From contig OY365818.1 of the NCBI GenBank assembly GCA_959347315.1, positions 1-64,000 on the forward strand: 64,000 nt of DNA. The letters run 5' to 3'. The stretch's first letter is position 1. Each line of letters begins with the position of its first letter. A program made the position numbers and the translations under genes. This document shows positions 52,901 through 64,000 of the stretch, piece by piece. Source of the stretch: Bimastos eiseni. Taxonomy: Eukaryota; Annelida; Clitellata; Crassiclitellata; Lumbricidae. A model generated the notes under the pieces. It had not been told where the DNA came from. It ran no database searches and saw only the letters and a program-made list of their open reading frames with translations.

Positions 52901-55900
52901 TAGAGACAAAGACAGACAGAGACAATGGCAGATAGAGACAATGGCAGATAGAGACAATGGCAGATAGAGACAAAGACAGACAGAGACAACGGCAGATAGA
53001 AACAATGGCAGATAGAGACAATGGCAGATAGAGACAAAGACAGACAGAGACAACGGCAGATAGAGACAATGGCAGATAGAGACAATGGCAGATAGAGACA
53101 AAGACAGACAGAGACAATGGCAGATAGAGACAATGGCAGATAGAGATAGACCGAAACAATGGCAGACAGAGACATAGACAGCCAGAGACAAAGACAGACA
53201 GAGACAACGGCAGATAGAGACAAAGACAGACAGAGACAACGGCAGATAGAGACAATGGCAGATAGAGACAATGGCAGATAGAGACAAAGACAGACAGAGA
53301 CAACGGCAGATAGAGACAATTGCAGATAGAGATAGACCGAAACAATGGCAGTCAGAGACATAGACAGCCAGAGACAAAGACAGACAGAGACAACGGCAGA
53401 TAGAGACAAAGACAGACAGAGACAACGGCAGATAGAGACAATGGCAGATAGAGACATAGACAGACAGAGACAATGGCAGACAGAGACAAAGACAGACAGA
53501 GACAATGGCAGATAGAGATAGACAGAAACAATGGCAGACAGAGACAAAGACAGACAGAGACAATGGCAGATAGAGATAGACAGAAACAATGGCAGACAGA
53601 GACAAAGACAGACAGAGACAACGGCAGATAGAGACAATGGCAGATAGAGACATAGACAGACAGAGACAATGGCAGATAGAGACAAAGACAGACAGAGACA
53701 ACGGCAGATAGAGACAATGGCAGATAGAGATAGACCGAAACAATGGCAGACAGAGACAAAGACAGACAGAGACAACGGCAGATAGAGACAATGGCAGATA
53801 GAGATAGACCGAAACAATGGCAGACAGAGACAAAGACAGACAGAGACAACGGCAGATAGAGACAAAGACAGACAGAGACAATGGCAGATAGAGACAAAGA
53901 CAGACAGAGACAACGGCAGATAGAGACAAAGACAGACAGAGACAATGGCAGACTGAGACAATGGCAGATAGAGATAGACAGAAACAATGGCAGACAGAGA
54001 CAAAGACAGACAGAGACAATGGCAGACAGAGACAAAGACAGACAGAGACAACGGCAGATAGAGACAATGGCAGATAGAGACAGTGGCAGATAGAGACAAA
54101 GACAGACAGAGACAACGGCAGATAGAGACAATGGCAGATAGAGACAATGGCAGATAGAGACAAAGACAGATAGAGACAATGGCAGATAGAGACAATGGCA
54201 GATAGAGATAGACAGAAACAATGGCAGACAGAGACAAAGACAGACAGAGACAATGGCAGACAGAGACAATGGCAGATAGAGATAGACCGAAACAATGGCA
54301 GACAGAGACAAAGACAGACAGAGACAACGGCAGATAGAGACAAAGACAGACAGAGACAACGGCAGATAGAGACAATGGCAGACAGAGACAAAGACAGACA
54401 GAGACAATGGCAGATAGAGACAAAGACAGACAGAGACAATGGCAGATAGAGACAATGGCAGATAGAGATAGACAGAAACAATGGCAGACAGAGACAATGG
54501 CAGATAGAGACAATGGCAGATAGAGACAAAGACAGACAGAGATAGACAGAAACAATGGCAGACAGAGACAAAGACAGACAGAGACAATGGCAGATAGAGA
54601 CAATGGCAGCAGATAGAGATAGACAGAGACAATGGCAGACAGAGACAAAGACAGACAGAGACAATGACAGACAGAGACAATGGCAGATAGAGATAGACAG
54701 AAACAATGGCAGACAGAGACAAATACAGACAGAGACAATGGCAGATAGAGACAAAGACAGACAGAGACAATGGCAGATAGAGACAACGGCAGATAGAGAC
54801 AAAGACAGACAGAGACAATGGCAGATAGAGACAATGGCAGATAGAGACAACGGCAGATAGAGACAAAGACAGACAGAGACAATGGCAGATAGAGACAAAG
54901 ACAGACAGAGACAACGGCAGATAGAGACAATGGCAGATAGAGACAAAGACAGACAGAGACAATGGCAGATAGAGACAATGGCAGATAGAGACAAAGACAG
55001 ACAGAGACAATGGCAGATAGAGACAATGGCAGATAGAGACAAAGACAGACAGAGACAACGGCAGATAGAGACAATGGCAGATAGAGACAATGGCAGATAG
55101 AGACAAAGACAGACAGAGACAACGGCAGACAGAGACAATGGCAGATAGAGACAATGGCAGATAGAGACAAAGACAGACAGAGACAACGGCAGATAGAGAC
55201 AATGGCAGATAGAGATAGACCGAAACAATGGCAGACAGAGACATAGACAGACAGAGACAAAGACAGAAAGAGACAACGGCAGATAGAGACAAAGACAGAC
55301 AGAGACAACGGCAGATAGAGACAATGGCAGATAGAGACATAGACAGACAGAGACAAAGACAGACAGAGACAAAGACAGACAGAGACAACGGCAGATGGAG
55401 ACAAAGACAGACAGAGACAAAGACAGACAGAGACAAAGACAGACAGAGACAACGGCAGATAGAGACAAAGACAGACAGAGACAACGGCAGATAGAGACAA
55501 TGGCAGATAGAGACAAAGAAAGACAGAGACAAAGACAGACAAAGACAATGGCAGATAGAGATAGACCGAAACAATGGCAGACAGAGACAAAGACAGACAG
55601 AGACAATGGCAGATAGAGACAAAGACAGACAGAGACAATGGCAGATAGAGACAATGGCAGACAGAGACAAAGACAGACAGAGACAATGGCAGATAGAGAT
55701 AGACAGAAACAATGGCAGACAGAGACAAAGACAGACAGAGACAACGGCAGATAGAGACAATGGCAGACAGAGACAAAGACAGACAGAGACAATGGCCGAT
55801 AGAGACAAAGACAGACAGAGACAATGGCAGATAGAGACAATGGCAGATAGAGACAAAGACATACAGAGACAATGGCAGATAGAGACAAAGACAGACAGAG

Positions 55901-56539
55901 ACAATGGCAGATAGAGACAAAAAAAGACAGAGACAATGGCAGATAGAGACAGACAGAAACAATGGCAGACAGAGACAAAGACAGACAGAGACAATGGCAG
56001 ATAGAGATAGACAGAAACAATGGCAGACAGAGACAAAGACAGAAAGAGACATTGGCAGATAGAGACAATAGCAGATAGAGACAAAGACAGACAGAGACAA
56101 TGGCAGATAGAGACAATGGCAGATAGAGACAAAGACAGACAGAGACAATGGCAGATAGAGATAGACAGAAACAATGGCAGACAGAGACAAAGACAGACAG
56201 AGACAATGGCAGATAGAGACAATGGCAGACAGAGACAAAGACAGACAAAGACAATGGCTGATAGAGACAAAAACAGACAGAGACAACGGCAGATAGAGAC
56301 AAATGGCAGATAGAGACAAAGACAGACAGAGACAATGGCAGATAGAGACAATGGCAGATAGAGATAGACCGAAACAATGGCAGACAGAGACAAAGACAGA
56401 CAGAGACAACGGCAGATAGAGACAAAGACAGACAGAGACAACGGCAGATAGAGACAATGGCAGATAGAGACAAAGAAAGACAGAGACAAAGACAGACAAA
56501 GACAATGGCAGATAAAGATGGACCGAAACAATGGCAGAC

Positions 56540-59500
56540 AGAGACAAAGACAGACAGAGACAATGGCAGATAGAGAAAAAGACAGACAGAGACAATGGCA
56601 GATAGAGACAATAGCAGATAGAGACAAAGACAGACAGAGACAATGGCAGATAGAGATAGACAGAAACAATGGCAGACAGAGACAAAGACAGACAGAGACA
56701 ACGGCAGATAGAGACAATGGCAGACAGAGACAAAGACAGACAGAGACAATGGCCGATAGAGACAAAGACAGACAGAGACAATGGCAGATAGAGACAATGG
56801 CAGATAGAGACAAAGACAGACAGAGACAATGGCAGATAGAGACAAAGACAGACAGAGACAATGGCAGATAGAGACAAAGAAAGACAGAGACAATGGCAGA
56901 TAGAGACAGACAGAAACAATGGCAGACAGAGACAAAAACAGACAGAGACAATGGCAGATAGAGATAGACAGAAACAATGGCAGACAGAGACAAAGACAGA
57001 CAGAGACATTGGCAGATAGAGACAATAGCAGATAGAGACAAAGACAGACAGAGACAATGGCAGATAGAGACAATGGCAGATAGAGACAAAGACAGACAGA
57101 GACAATGGCAGATAGAGATAGACAGAAACAATGGCAGACAGAGACAAAGACAGACAGAGACAATGGCAGATAGAGACAAAGACAGACAGAGACAATGGCA
57201 GATAGAGACAATGGCAGACAGAGACAAAGACAGACAGAGACAATGGCCGATAGAGACAAAAACAGACAGAGACAACGGCAGATAGAGACAAATGGCAGAT
57301 AGAGACAAAGACAGACAGAGACAATGGCAGATAGAGACAATGGCAGATAGAGATAGACCGAAACAATGGCAGACAGAGACAAAGACAGACAGAGACAACG
57401 GCAGATAGAGACAAAGACAGACAGAGACAACGGCAGATAGAGACAATGGCAGACAGAGACAAAGACAGACAGAGACAATGGCAGATAGAGACAAAGACAG
57501 ACAGAGACAATGGCAGATAGAGACAACGGCAGACAGAGACAACGGCAGATAGAGACAATGGCAGATAGAGACAATGGCAGATAGAGACAAAGACAGCCAG
57601 AGACAACGGCAGATAGAGACAATGGCAGATAGAGATAGACCGAGACAATGGCAGACAGAGACATAGACAGACAGAGACAAAGACAGACAGAGACAACGGC
57701 AGATAGAGACAAAGACAGACAGAGACAACGGCAGATAGAGACAATGGCAGATAGAGACATAGACAGACAGAGACAAAGACAGACAGAGACAAAGACAGAC
57801 AGAGACAACGGCAGATAGAGACAAAGACAGACAGAGACAAAGACAGACAGAGACAAAGACAGACAGAGACAACGGCAGATAGAGACAAAGACAGATAGAG
57901 ACAACGGCAGATAGAGACAATGGCAGATAGAGACAAAGAAAGATAGAGACAAAGACAGACAAAGACAATGGCAGATAGAGATAGACCGAAACAATGGCAG
58001 ACAGAGACAAAGACAGACAGAGACAATGGCAGATAGAGACAAAGACAGACAGAGACAATGGCAGATAGAGACAATGGCAGATAGAGACAAAGACAGACAG
58101 AGACAATGGCAGATAGAGATAGACAGAAACAATGGCAGACAGAGACAAAGACAGACAGAGACAACGGCAGATAGAGACAATGGCAGACAGAGACAAAGAC
58201 AGACAGAGACAATGGCCGATAGAGACAAAGACAGACAGAGACAATGGCAGATAGAGACAATGGCAGATAGAGACAAAGACAGACAGAGACAACGGCAGAT
58301 AGAGACAATGGCAGACAGAGACAAAGACAGACAGAGACAATGGCAGATAGAGACAAAGAAAGACAGAGACAATGGCAGATAGAGACAGACAGAAACAATG
58401 GCAGACAGAGACAAAGACAGACAGAGACAATGGCAGATAGAGAAAAAGACAGACAGAGACAATGGCAGATAGAGACAATAGCAGATAGAGACAAAGACAG
58501 ACAGAGACAATGGCAGATAGAGATAGACAGAAACAATGGCAGACAGAGACAAAGACAGACAGAGACAACGGCAGATAGAGACAATGGCAGACAGAGACAA
58601 AGACAGACAGAGACAATGGCCGATAGAGACAAAGACAGACAGAGACAATGGCAGATAGAGACAATGGCAGATAGAGACAAAGACAGACAGAGACAATGGC
58701 AGATAGAGACAAAGACAGACAGAGACAATGGCAGATAGAGACAAAGAAAGACAGAGACAATGGCAGATAGAGACAGACAGAAACAATGGCAGACAGAGAC
58801 AAAAACAGACAGAGACAATGGCAGATAGAGATAGACAGAAACAATGGCAGACAGAGACAAAGACAGACAGAGACATTGGCAGATAGAGACAATAGCAGAT
58901 AGAGACAAAGACAGACAGAGACAATGGCAGATAGAGACAATGGCAGATAGAGACAAAGACAGACAGAGACAATGGCAGATAGAGATAGACAGAAACAATG
59001 GCAGACAGAGACAAAGACAGACAGAGACAATGGCAGATAGAGACAAAGACAGACAGAGACAATGGCAGATAGAGACAATGGCAGACAGAGACAAAGACAG
59101 ACAGAGACAATGGCCGATAGAGACAAAAACAGACAGAGACAACGGCAGATAGAGACAAATGGCAGATAGAGACAAAGACAGACAGAGACAATGGCAGATA
59201 GAGACAATGGCAGATAGAGATAGACCGAAACAATGGCAGACAGAGACAAAGACAGACAGAGACAACGGCAGATAGAGACAAAGACAGACAGAGACAACGG
59301 CAGATAGAGACAATGGCAGACAGAGACAAAGACAGACAGAGACAATGGCAGATAGAGACAAAGACAGACAGAGACAATGGCAGATAGAGACAACGGCAGA
59401 CAGAGACAACGGCAGATAGAGACAATGGCAGATAGAGACAATGGCAGATAGAGACAAAGACAGCCAGAGACAACGGCAGATAGAGACAATGGCAGATAGA

Positions 59501-60270
59501 GATAGACCGAGACAATGGCAGACAGAGACATAGACAGACAGAGACAAAGACAGACAGAGACAACGGCAGATAGAGACAAAGACAGACAGAGACAACGGCA
59601 GATAGAGACAATGGCAGATAGAGACATAGACAGACAGAGACAAAGACAGACAGAGACAAAGACAGACAGAGACAACGGCAGATAGAGACAAAGACAGACA
59701 GAGACAAAGACAGACAGAGACAAAGACAGACAGAGACAACGGCAGATAGAGACAAAGACAGATAGAGACAACGGCAGATAGAGACAATGGCAGATAGAGA
59801 CAAAGAAAGATAGAGACAAAGACAGACAAAGACAATGGCAGATAGAGATAGACCGAAACAATGGCAGACAGAGACAAAGACAGACAGAGACAATGGCAGA
59901 TAGAGACAAAGACAGACAGAGACAATGGCAGATAGAGACAATGGCAGATAGAGACAAAGACAGACAGAGACAATGGCAGATAGAGATAGACAGAAACAAT
60001 GGCAGACAGAGACAAAGACAGACAGAGACAACGGCAGATAGAGACAATGGCAGACAGAGACAAAGACAGACAGAGACAATGGCCGATAGAGACAAAGACA
60101 GACAGAGACAATGGCAGATAGAGACAATGGCAGATAGAGACAAAGACAGACAGAGACAACGGCAGATAGAGACAATGGCAGACAGAGACAAAGACAGACA
60201 GAGACAATGGCAGATAGAGACAAAGAAAGACAGAGACAATGGCAGATAGAGACAGACAGAAACAATGGCA
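56540..60270. repeat. 1,867-bp tandem duplication within the satellite
   Basis: AGAAAAAGAC at 56574 and 58441, AGACAAAGAA at 57931 and 59798, and module starts 56977/58844 and 58026/59893 all give 1,867. Both copies share the private change CAGCCAGAGACAACGGC (about 57596 and 59463) and AAAGATAGAGAC, so they are almost identical. Confidence 0.87.
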
Positions 60271-63200
60271 GACAGAGACAAAGACAGACAGAGACAATGG
60301 CAGATAGAGATAGACAGAAACAATGGCAGACAGAGACAAAGACAGACAGAGACAATGGCAGACAGAGACAATGGCAGATAGAGATAGACAGAAACAATGG
60401 CAGACAGAGACAAAGACAGACAGAGACAATGGCAGATAGAGACAAAGACAGACAGAGACAATGGCAGATAGAGACAACGGCAGATAGAGACAAAGACAGA
60501 CAGAGACAATGGCAGATAGAGACAATGGCAGATAGAGACAACGGCAGATAGAGACAAAGACAGACAGAGACAATGGCAGATAGAGACAAAGACAGACAGA
60601 GACAACGGCAGATAGAGACAATGGCAGATAGAGACAACGACAGACAGAGACAATGGCAGATAGAGACAATGGCAGATAGAGACAAAGACAGACAGAGACA
60701 ATGGCAGATAGAGACAATGGCAGATAGAGACAAAGACAGACAGAGACAACGGCAGATAGAGACAATGGCAGATAGAGACAATGGCAGATAGAGACAAAGA
60801 CAGACAGAGACAACGGCAGATAGAGACAATGGCAGATAGAGACAATGGCAGATAGAGACAAAGACAGACAGAGACAACGGCAGATAGAGACAATGGCAGA
60901 TAGAGATAGACCGAAACAATGGCAGACAGAGACATAGACAGACAGAGACAAAGACAGACAGAGACAACGGCAGATAGAGACAAAGACAGACAGAGACAAC
61001 GGCAGATAGAGACAATGGCAGATAGAGACATAGACAGACAGAGACAATGGCAGATTGAGACAAAGACAGACAGAGACAACGGCAGATAGAGACAATGGCA
61101 GATAGAGATAGACCGAAACAATGGCAGACAGAGACAAAGACAGACAGAGACAACGGCAGATAGAGACAATGGCAGATAGAGATAGACCGAAACAATGGCA
61201 GACAGAGACAAAGACAGACAGAGACAACGGCAGATAGAGACAAAGACAGACAGAGACAATGGCAGATAGAGACAACGGCAGATAGAGACAAAGACAGACA
61301 GAGACAATGGCAGATAGAGACAATGGCAGATAGAGACAACGGCAGATAGAGACAAAGACAGACAGAGACAATAGCAGATAGAGACAAAGACAGACAGAGA
61401 CAATGGCAGATAGAGACAATGGCAGATAGAGACAACGGCAGATAGAGACAAAGACAGACAGAGACAACGGCAGATAGAGACAATGGCAGATAGAGACAAT
61501 GGCAGATAGAGACAAAGAGAGACAGAGACAACGGCAGATAGAGACAATGGCAGATAGAGACAATGGCAGATAGAGACAAAGACAGACAGAGACAATGGCA
61601 GATAGAGACAATGGCAGATAGAGATAGACCGAAACAATGGCAGACAGAGACATAGACAGCCAGAGACAAAGACAGACAGAGACAACGGCAGATAGAGACA
61701 AAGACAGACAGAGACAACGGCAGATAGAGACAATGGCAGATAGAGACAATGGCAGATAGAGACAAAGACAGACAGAGACAACGGCAGATAGAGACAATGG
61801 CAGATAGAGACAAAGACAGACAGAGACAATGGCAGATAGAGATAGACAGAAACAATGGCAGACAGAGACAAAGACAGACAGAGACAACGGCAGATAGAGA
61901 CAATGGCAGACAGAGACAAAGACAGACAGAGACAATGGCCGATAGAGACAAAGACAGACAGAGACAATGGCAGATAGAGACAATGGCAGATAGAGACAAA
62001 GACAGACAGAGACAACGGCAGATAGAGACAATGGCAGACAGAGACAAAGACAGACAGAGACAATGGCAGATAGAGACAAAGAAAGACAGAGACAATGGCA
62101 GATAGAGACAGACAGAAACAATGGCAGACAGAGACAAAGACAGACAGAGACAATGGCAGATAGAGATAGACAGAAACAATGGCAGACAGAGACAAAGACA
62201 GACAGAGACAATGGCAGACAGAGACAATGGCAGATAGAGATAGACAGAAACAATGGCAGACAGAGACAAAGACAGACAGAGACAATGGCAGATAGAGACA
62301 AAGACAGACAGAGACAATGGCAGATAGAGACAACGGCAGATAGAGACAAAGACAGACAGAGACAATGGCAGATAGAGACAATGGCAGATAGAGACAACGG
62401 CAGATAGAGACAAAGACAGACAGAGACAATGGCAGATAGAGACAAAGACAGACAGAGACAACGGCAGATAGAGACAATGGCAGATAGAGACAACGACAGA
62501 CAGAGACAATGGCAGATAGAGACAATGGCAGATAGAGACAAAGACAGACAGAGACAATGGCAGATAGAGACAATGGCAGATAGAGACAAAGACAGACAGA
62601 GACAACGGCAGATAGAGACAATGGCAGATAGAGACAATGGCAGATAGAGACAAAGACAGACAGAGACAACGGCAGATAGAGACAATGGCAGATAGAGACA
62701 ATGGCAGATAGAGACAAAGACAGACAGAGACAACGGCAGATAGAGACAATGGCAGATAGAGATAGACCGAAACAATGGCAGACAGAGACATAGACAGACA
62801 GAGACAAAGACAGACAGAGACAACGGCAGATAGAGACAAAGACAGACAGAGACAACGGCAGATAGAGACAATGGCAGATAGAGACATAGACAGACAGAGA
62901 CAATGGCAGATTGAGACAAAGACAGACAGAGACAACGGCAGATAGAGACAATGGCAGATAGAGATAGACCGAAACAATGGCAGACAGAGACAAAGACAGA
63001 CAGAGACAACGGCAGATAGAGACAATGGCAGATAGAGATAGACCGAAACAATGGCAGACAGAGACAAAGACAGACAGAGACAACGGCAGATAGAGACAAA
63101 GACAGACAGAGACAATGGCAGATAGAGACAACGGCAGATAGAGACAAAGACAGACAGAGACAATGGCAGATAGAGACAATGGCAGATAGAGACAACGGCA

Positions 63201-63640
63201 GATAGAGACAAAGACAGACAGAGACAATAGCAGATAGAGACAAAGACAGACAGAGACAATGGCAGATAGAGACAATGGCAGATAGAGACAACGGCAGATA
63301 GAGACAAAGACAGACAGAGACAACGGCAGATAGAGACAATGGCAGATAGAGACAATGGCAGATAGAGACAAAGAGAGACAGAGACAACGGCAGATAGAGA
63401 CAATGGCAGATAGAGACAATGGCAGATAGAGACAAAGACAGACAGAGACAACGGCAGATAGAGACAAAGACAGACAGAGACAACGGCAGATAGAGACAAT
63501 GGCAGATAGAGACATAGACAGACAGAGACAAAGACAGACAGAGACAAAGACAGACAGAGACAACGGCAGATAGAGACAAAGACAGACAGAGACAAAGACA
63601 GACAGAGACAAAGACAGACAGAGACAACGGCAGATAGAGA
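59930..63640. repeat. 1,856-bp tandem duplication within the satellite
   Basis: Offsets of exactly 1,856 at 59893/61749, 60207/62063, 60573/62429, at the private marker TTGAG (61055/62911) and at GACAAAGAGA (61511/63367). It abuts and partly overlaps the 1,867-bp pair, which gives an order of events. The region after 63.5 kb again resembles 57.8-58.2 kb, and the array continues off the window. Confidence 0.87.
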
Positions 63641-64000
63641 CAAAGACAGATAGAGACAACGGCAGATAGAGACAATGGCAGATAGAGACAAAGAAAGATA
63701 GAGACAAAGACAGACAAAGACAATGGCAGATAGAGATAGACCGAAACAATGGCAGACAGAGACAAAGACAGACAGAGACAATGGCAGATAGAGACAAAGA
63801 CAGACAGAGACAATGGCAGATAGAGACAATGGCAGATAGAGACAAAGACAGACAGAGACAATGGCAGATAGAGATAGACAGAAACAATGGCAGACAGAGA
63901 CAAAGACAGACAGAGACAACGGCAGATAGAGACAATGGCAGACAGAGACAAAGACAGACAGAGACAATGGCCGATAGAGACAAAGACAGACAGAGACAAT

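Larger units (their letters stand above)
8091..64000. repeat. Giant 16/26/32-bp satellite array, truncated by the right edge
   Basis: The array is made of three module types, all ending GGC or GAC. (1) A 16-mer, AGATAGAGACAAYGGC. (2) A 32-bp doublet: AGAYAGAGACAAAGAC joined to AGACAGAGACAAYGGC. (3) A 26-bp unit containing AGATAGACMGAAAC, where M = A or C. Their order is irregular at short range but repeats in long blocks. The plus strand is roughly three-quarters purine and low in T. Module lengths 16, 26 and 32 are not multiples of 3. TTA, CTA and TCA are nearly absent on the plus strand, so all three minus-strand frames stay open. I see no embedded gene, transposon or unique spacer. Confidence 0.97.

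Noticed and set aside
9094..62647. Many plus-strand frames of 65-180 codons beginning MADRDKDRQRQ
   Set aside because: They are translations of the same satellite modules, starting at ATGGC and ending at the next in-frame TAG of AGATAG. They are repeated copies of one another, not genes.
8076..63999. Giant minus-strand open frames (up to about 18,600 codons) encoding SLSLSAIVSVCLCLYLP-like repeats
   Set aside because: All three frames are open at once because the repeat lacks stop triplets on that strand. Module lengths of 16, 26 and 32 shift frame constantly, and variants show no codon-position bias. There are no domains, plausible starts or splice signals. These are satellite artefacts.
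8091..64000. CRISPR-like repeat array
   Set aside because: There are no unique spacers between repeats, the modules are contiguous, and the context is eukaryotic without cas genes.
8091..64000. Telomeric or rDNA-spacer array
   Set aside because: There are no telomere-type (TTAGGG-like) hexamers and no rRNA sequence in the window. A centromeric or subtelomeric location cannot be judged from sequence alone.

Overview
The window is eukaryotic and almost certainly from an invertebrate animal. It holds one recognisable protein-coding exon with a clear GT splice donor, a decayed LINE-type reverse-transcriptase fragment, several minisatellites, and a very long satellite array. There are no bacterial operons, ribosome binding sites or RNA genes. 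The exon (minus strand, about 995-2756) encodes the transmembrane core of a cyclic-nucleotide-gated (CNG) channel of the invertebrate CNGL type. That points to a bilaterian invertebrate; nothing seen fixes the phylum.

Layout from left to right. 1-619 is a 71-bp minisatellite that runs off the left edge. 620-775 is a CCT-rich microsatellite plus a degenerate edge copy, and 776-994 is unique sequence; all of 1-994 lies in the intron downstream of the CNG exon. The CNG exon carries S1-S6 and the pore. Its C-linker and cyclic-nucleotide-binding domain must lie on further exons beyond the left edge. 2757-6270 is upstream or intergenic DNA with low-complexity tracts, a perfect 24-bp foldback at 4339-4389 and small direct repeats. 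6271-6865 is a 36-bp minisatellite with a decaying fringe to 7033. About 7444-7746 is a LINE remnant.

From 8091 to the right edge (64000) everything is one satellite array of nearly 56 kb. It is built from 16-bp modules, their 32-bp doublets and a 26-bp variant. The plus strand is strongly purine-rich. The array has a nested hierarchy that can be read from offsets of variant landmarks: tandem segmental copies of 1,126 bp, 8,338 bp, about 12.0 kb, about 3.9-4.2 kb, 1,867 bp and 1,856 bp, plus partial copies at 2,190 and 2,400 bp. The minus strand of the array has essentially no stop codons in any frame, so naive gene finders will report proteins of up to 18,000 residues there. These are artefacts.

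I found no convincing new enzymatic or defence system. The most notable things are the layered amplification history of the satellite, the satellite-like GACAGA/GACGGA tract inside the channel's pore turret, and the non-acidic Ser in the channel's selectivity filter.
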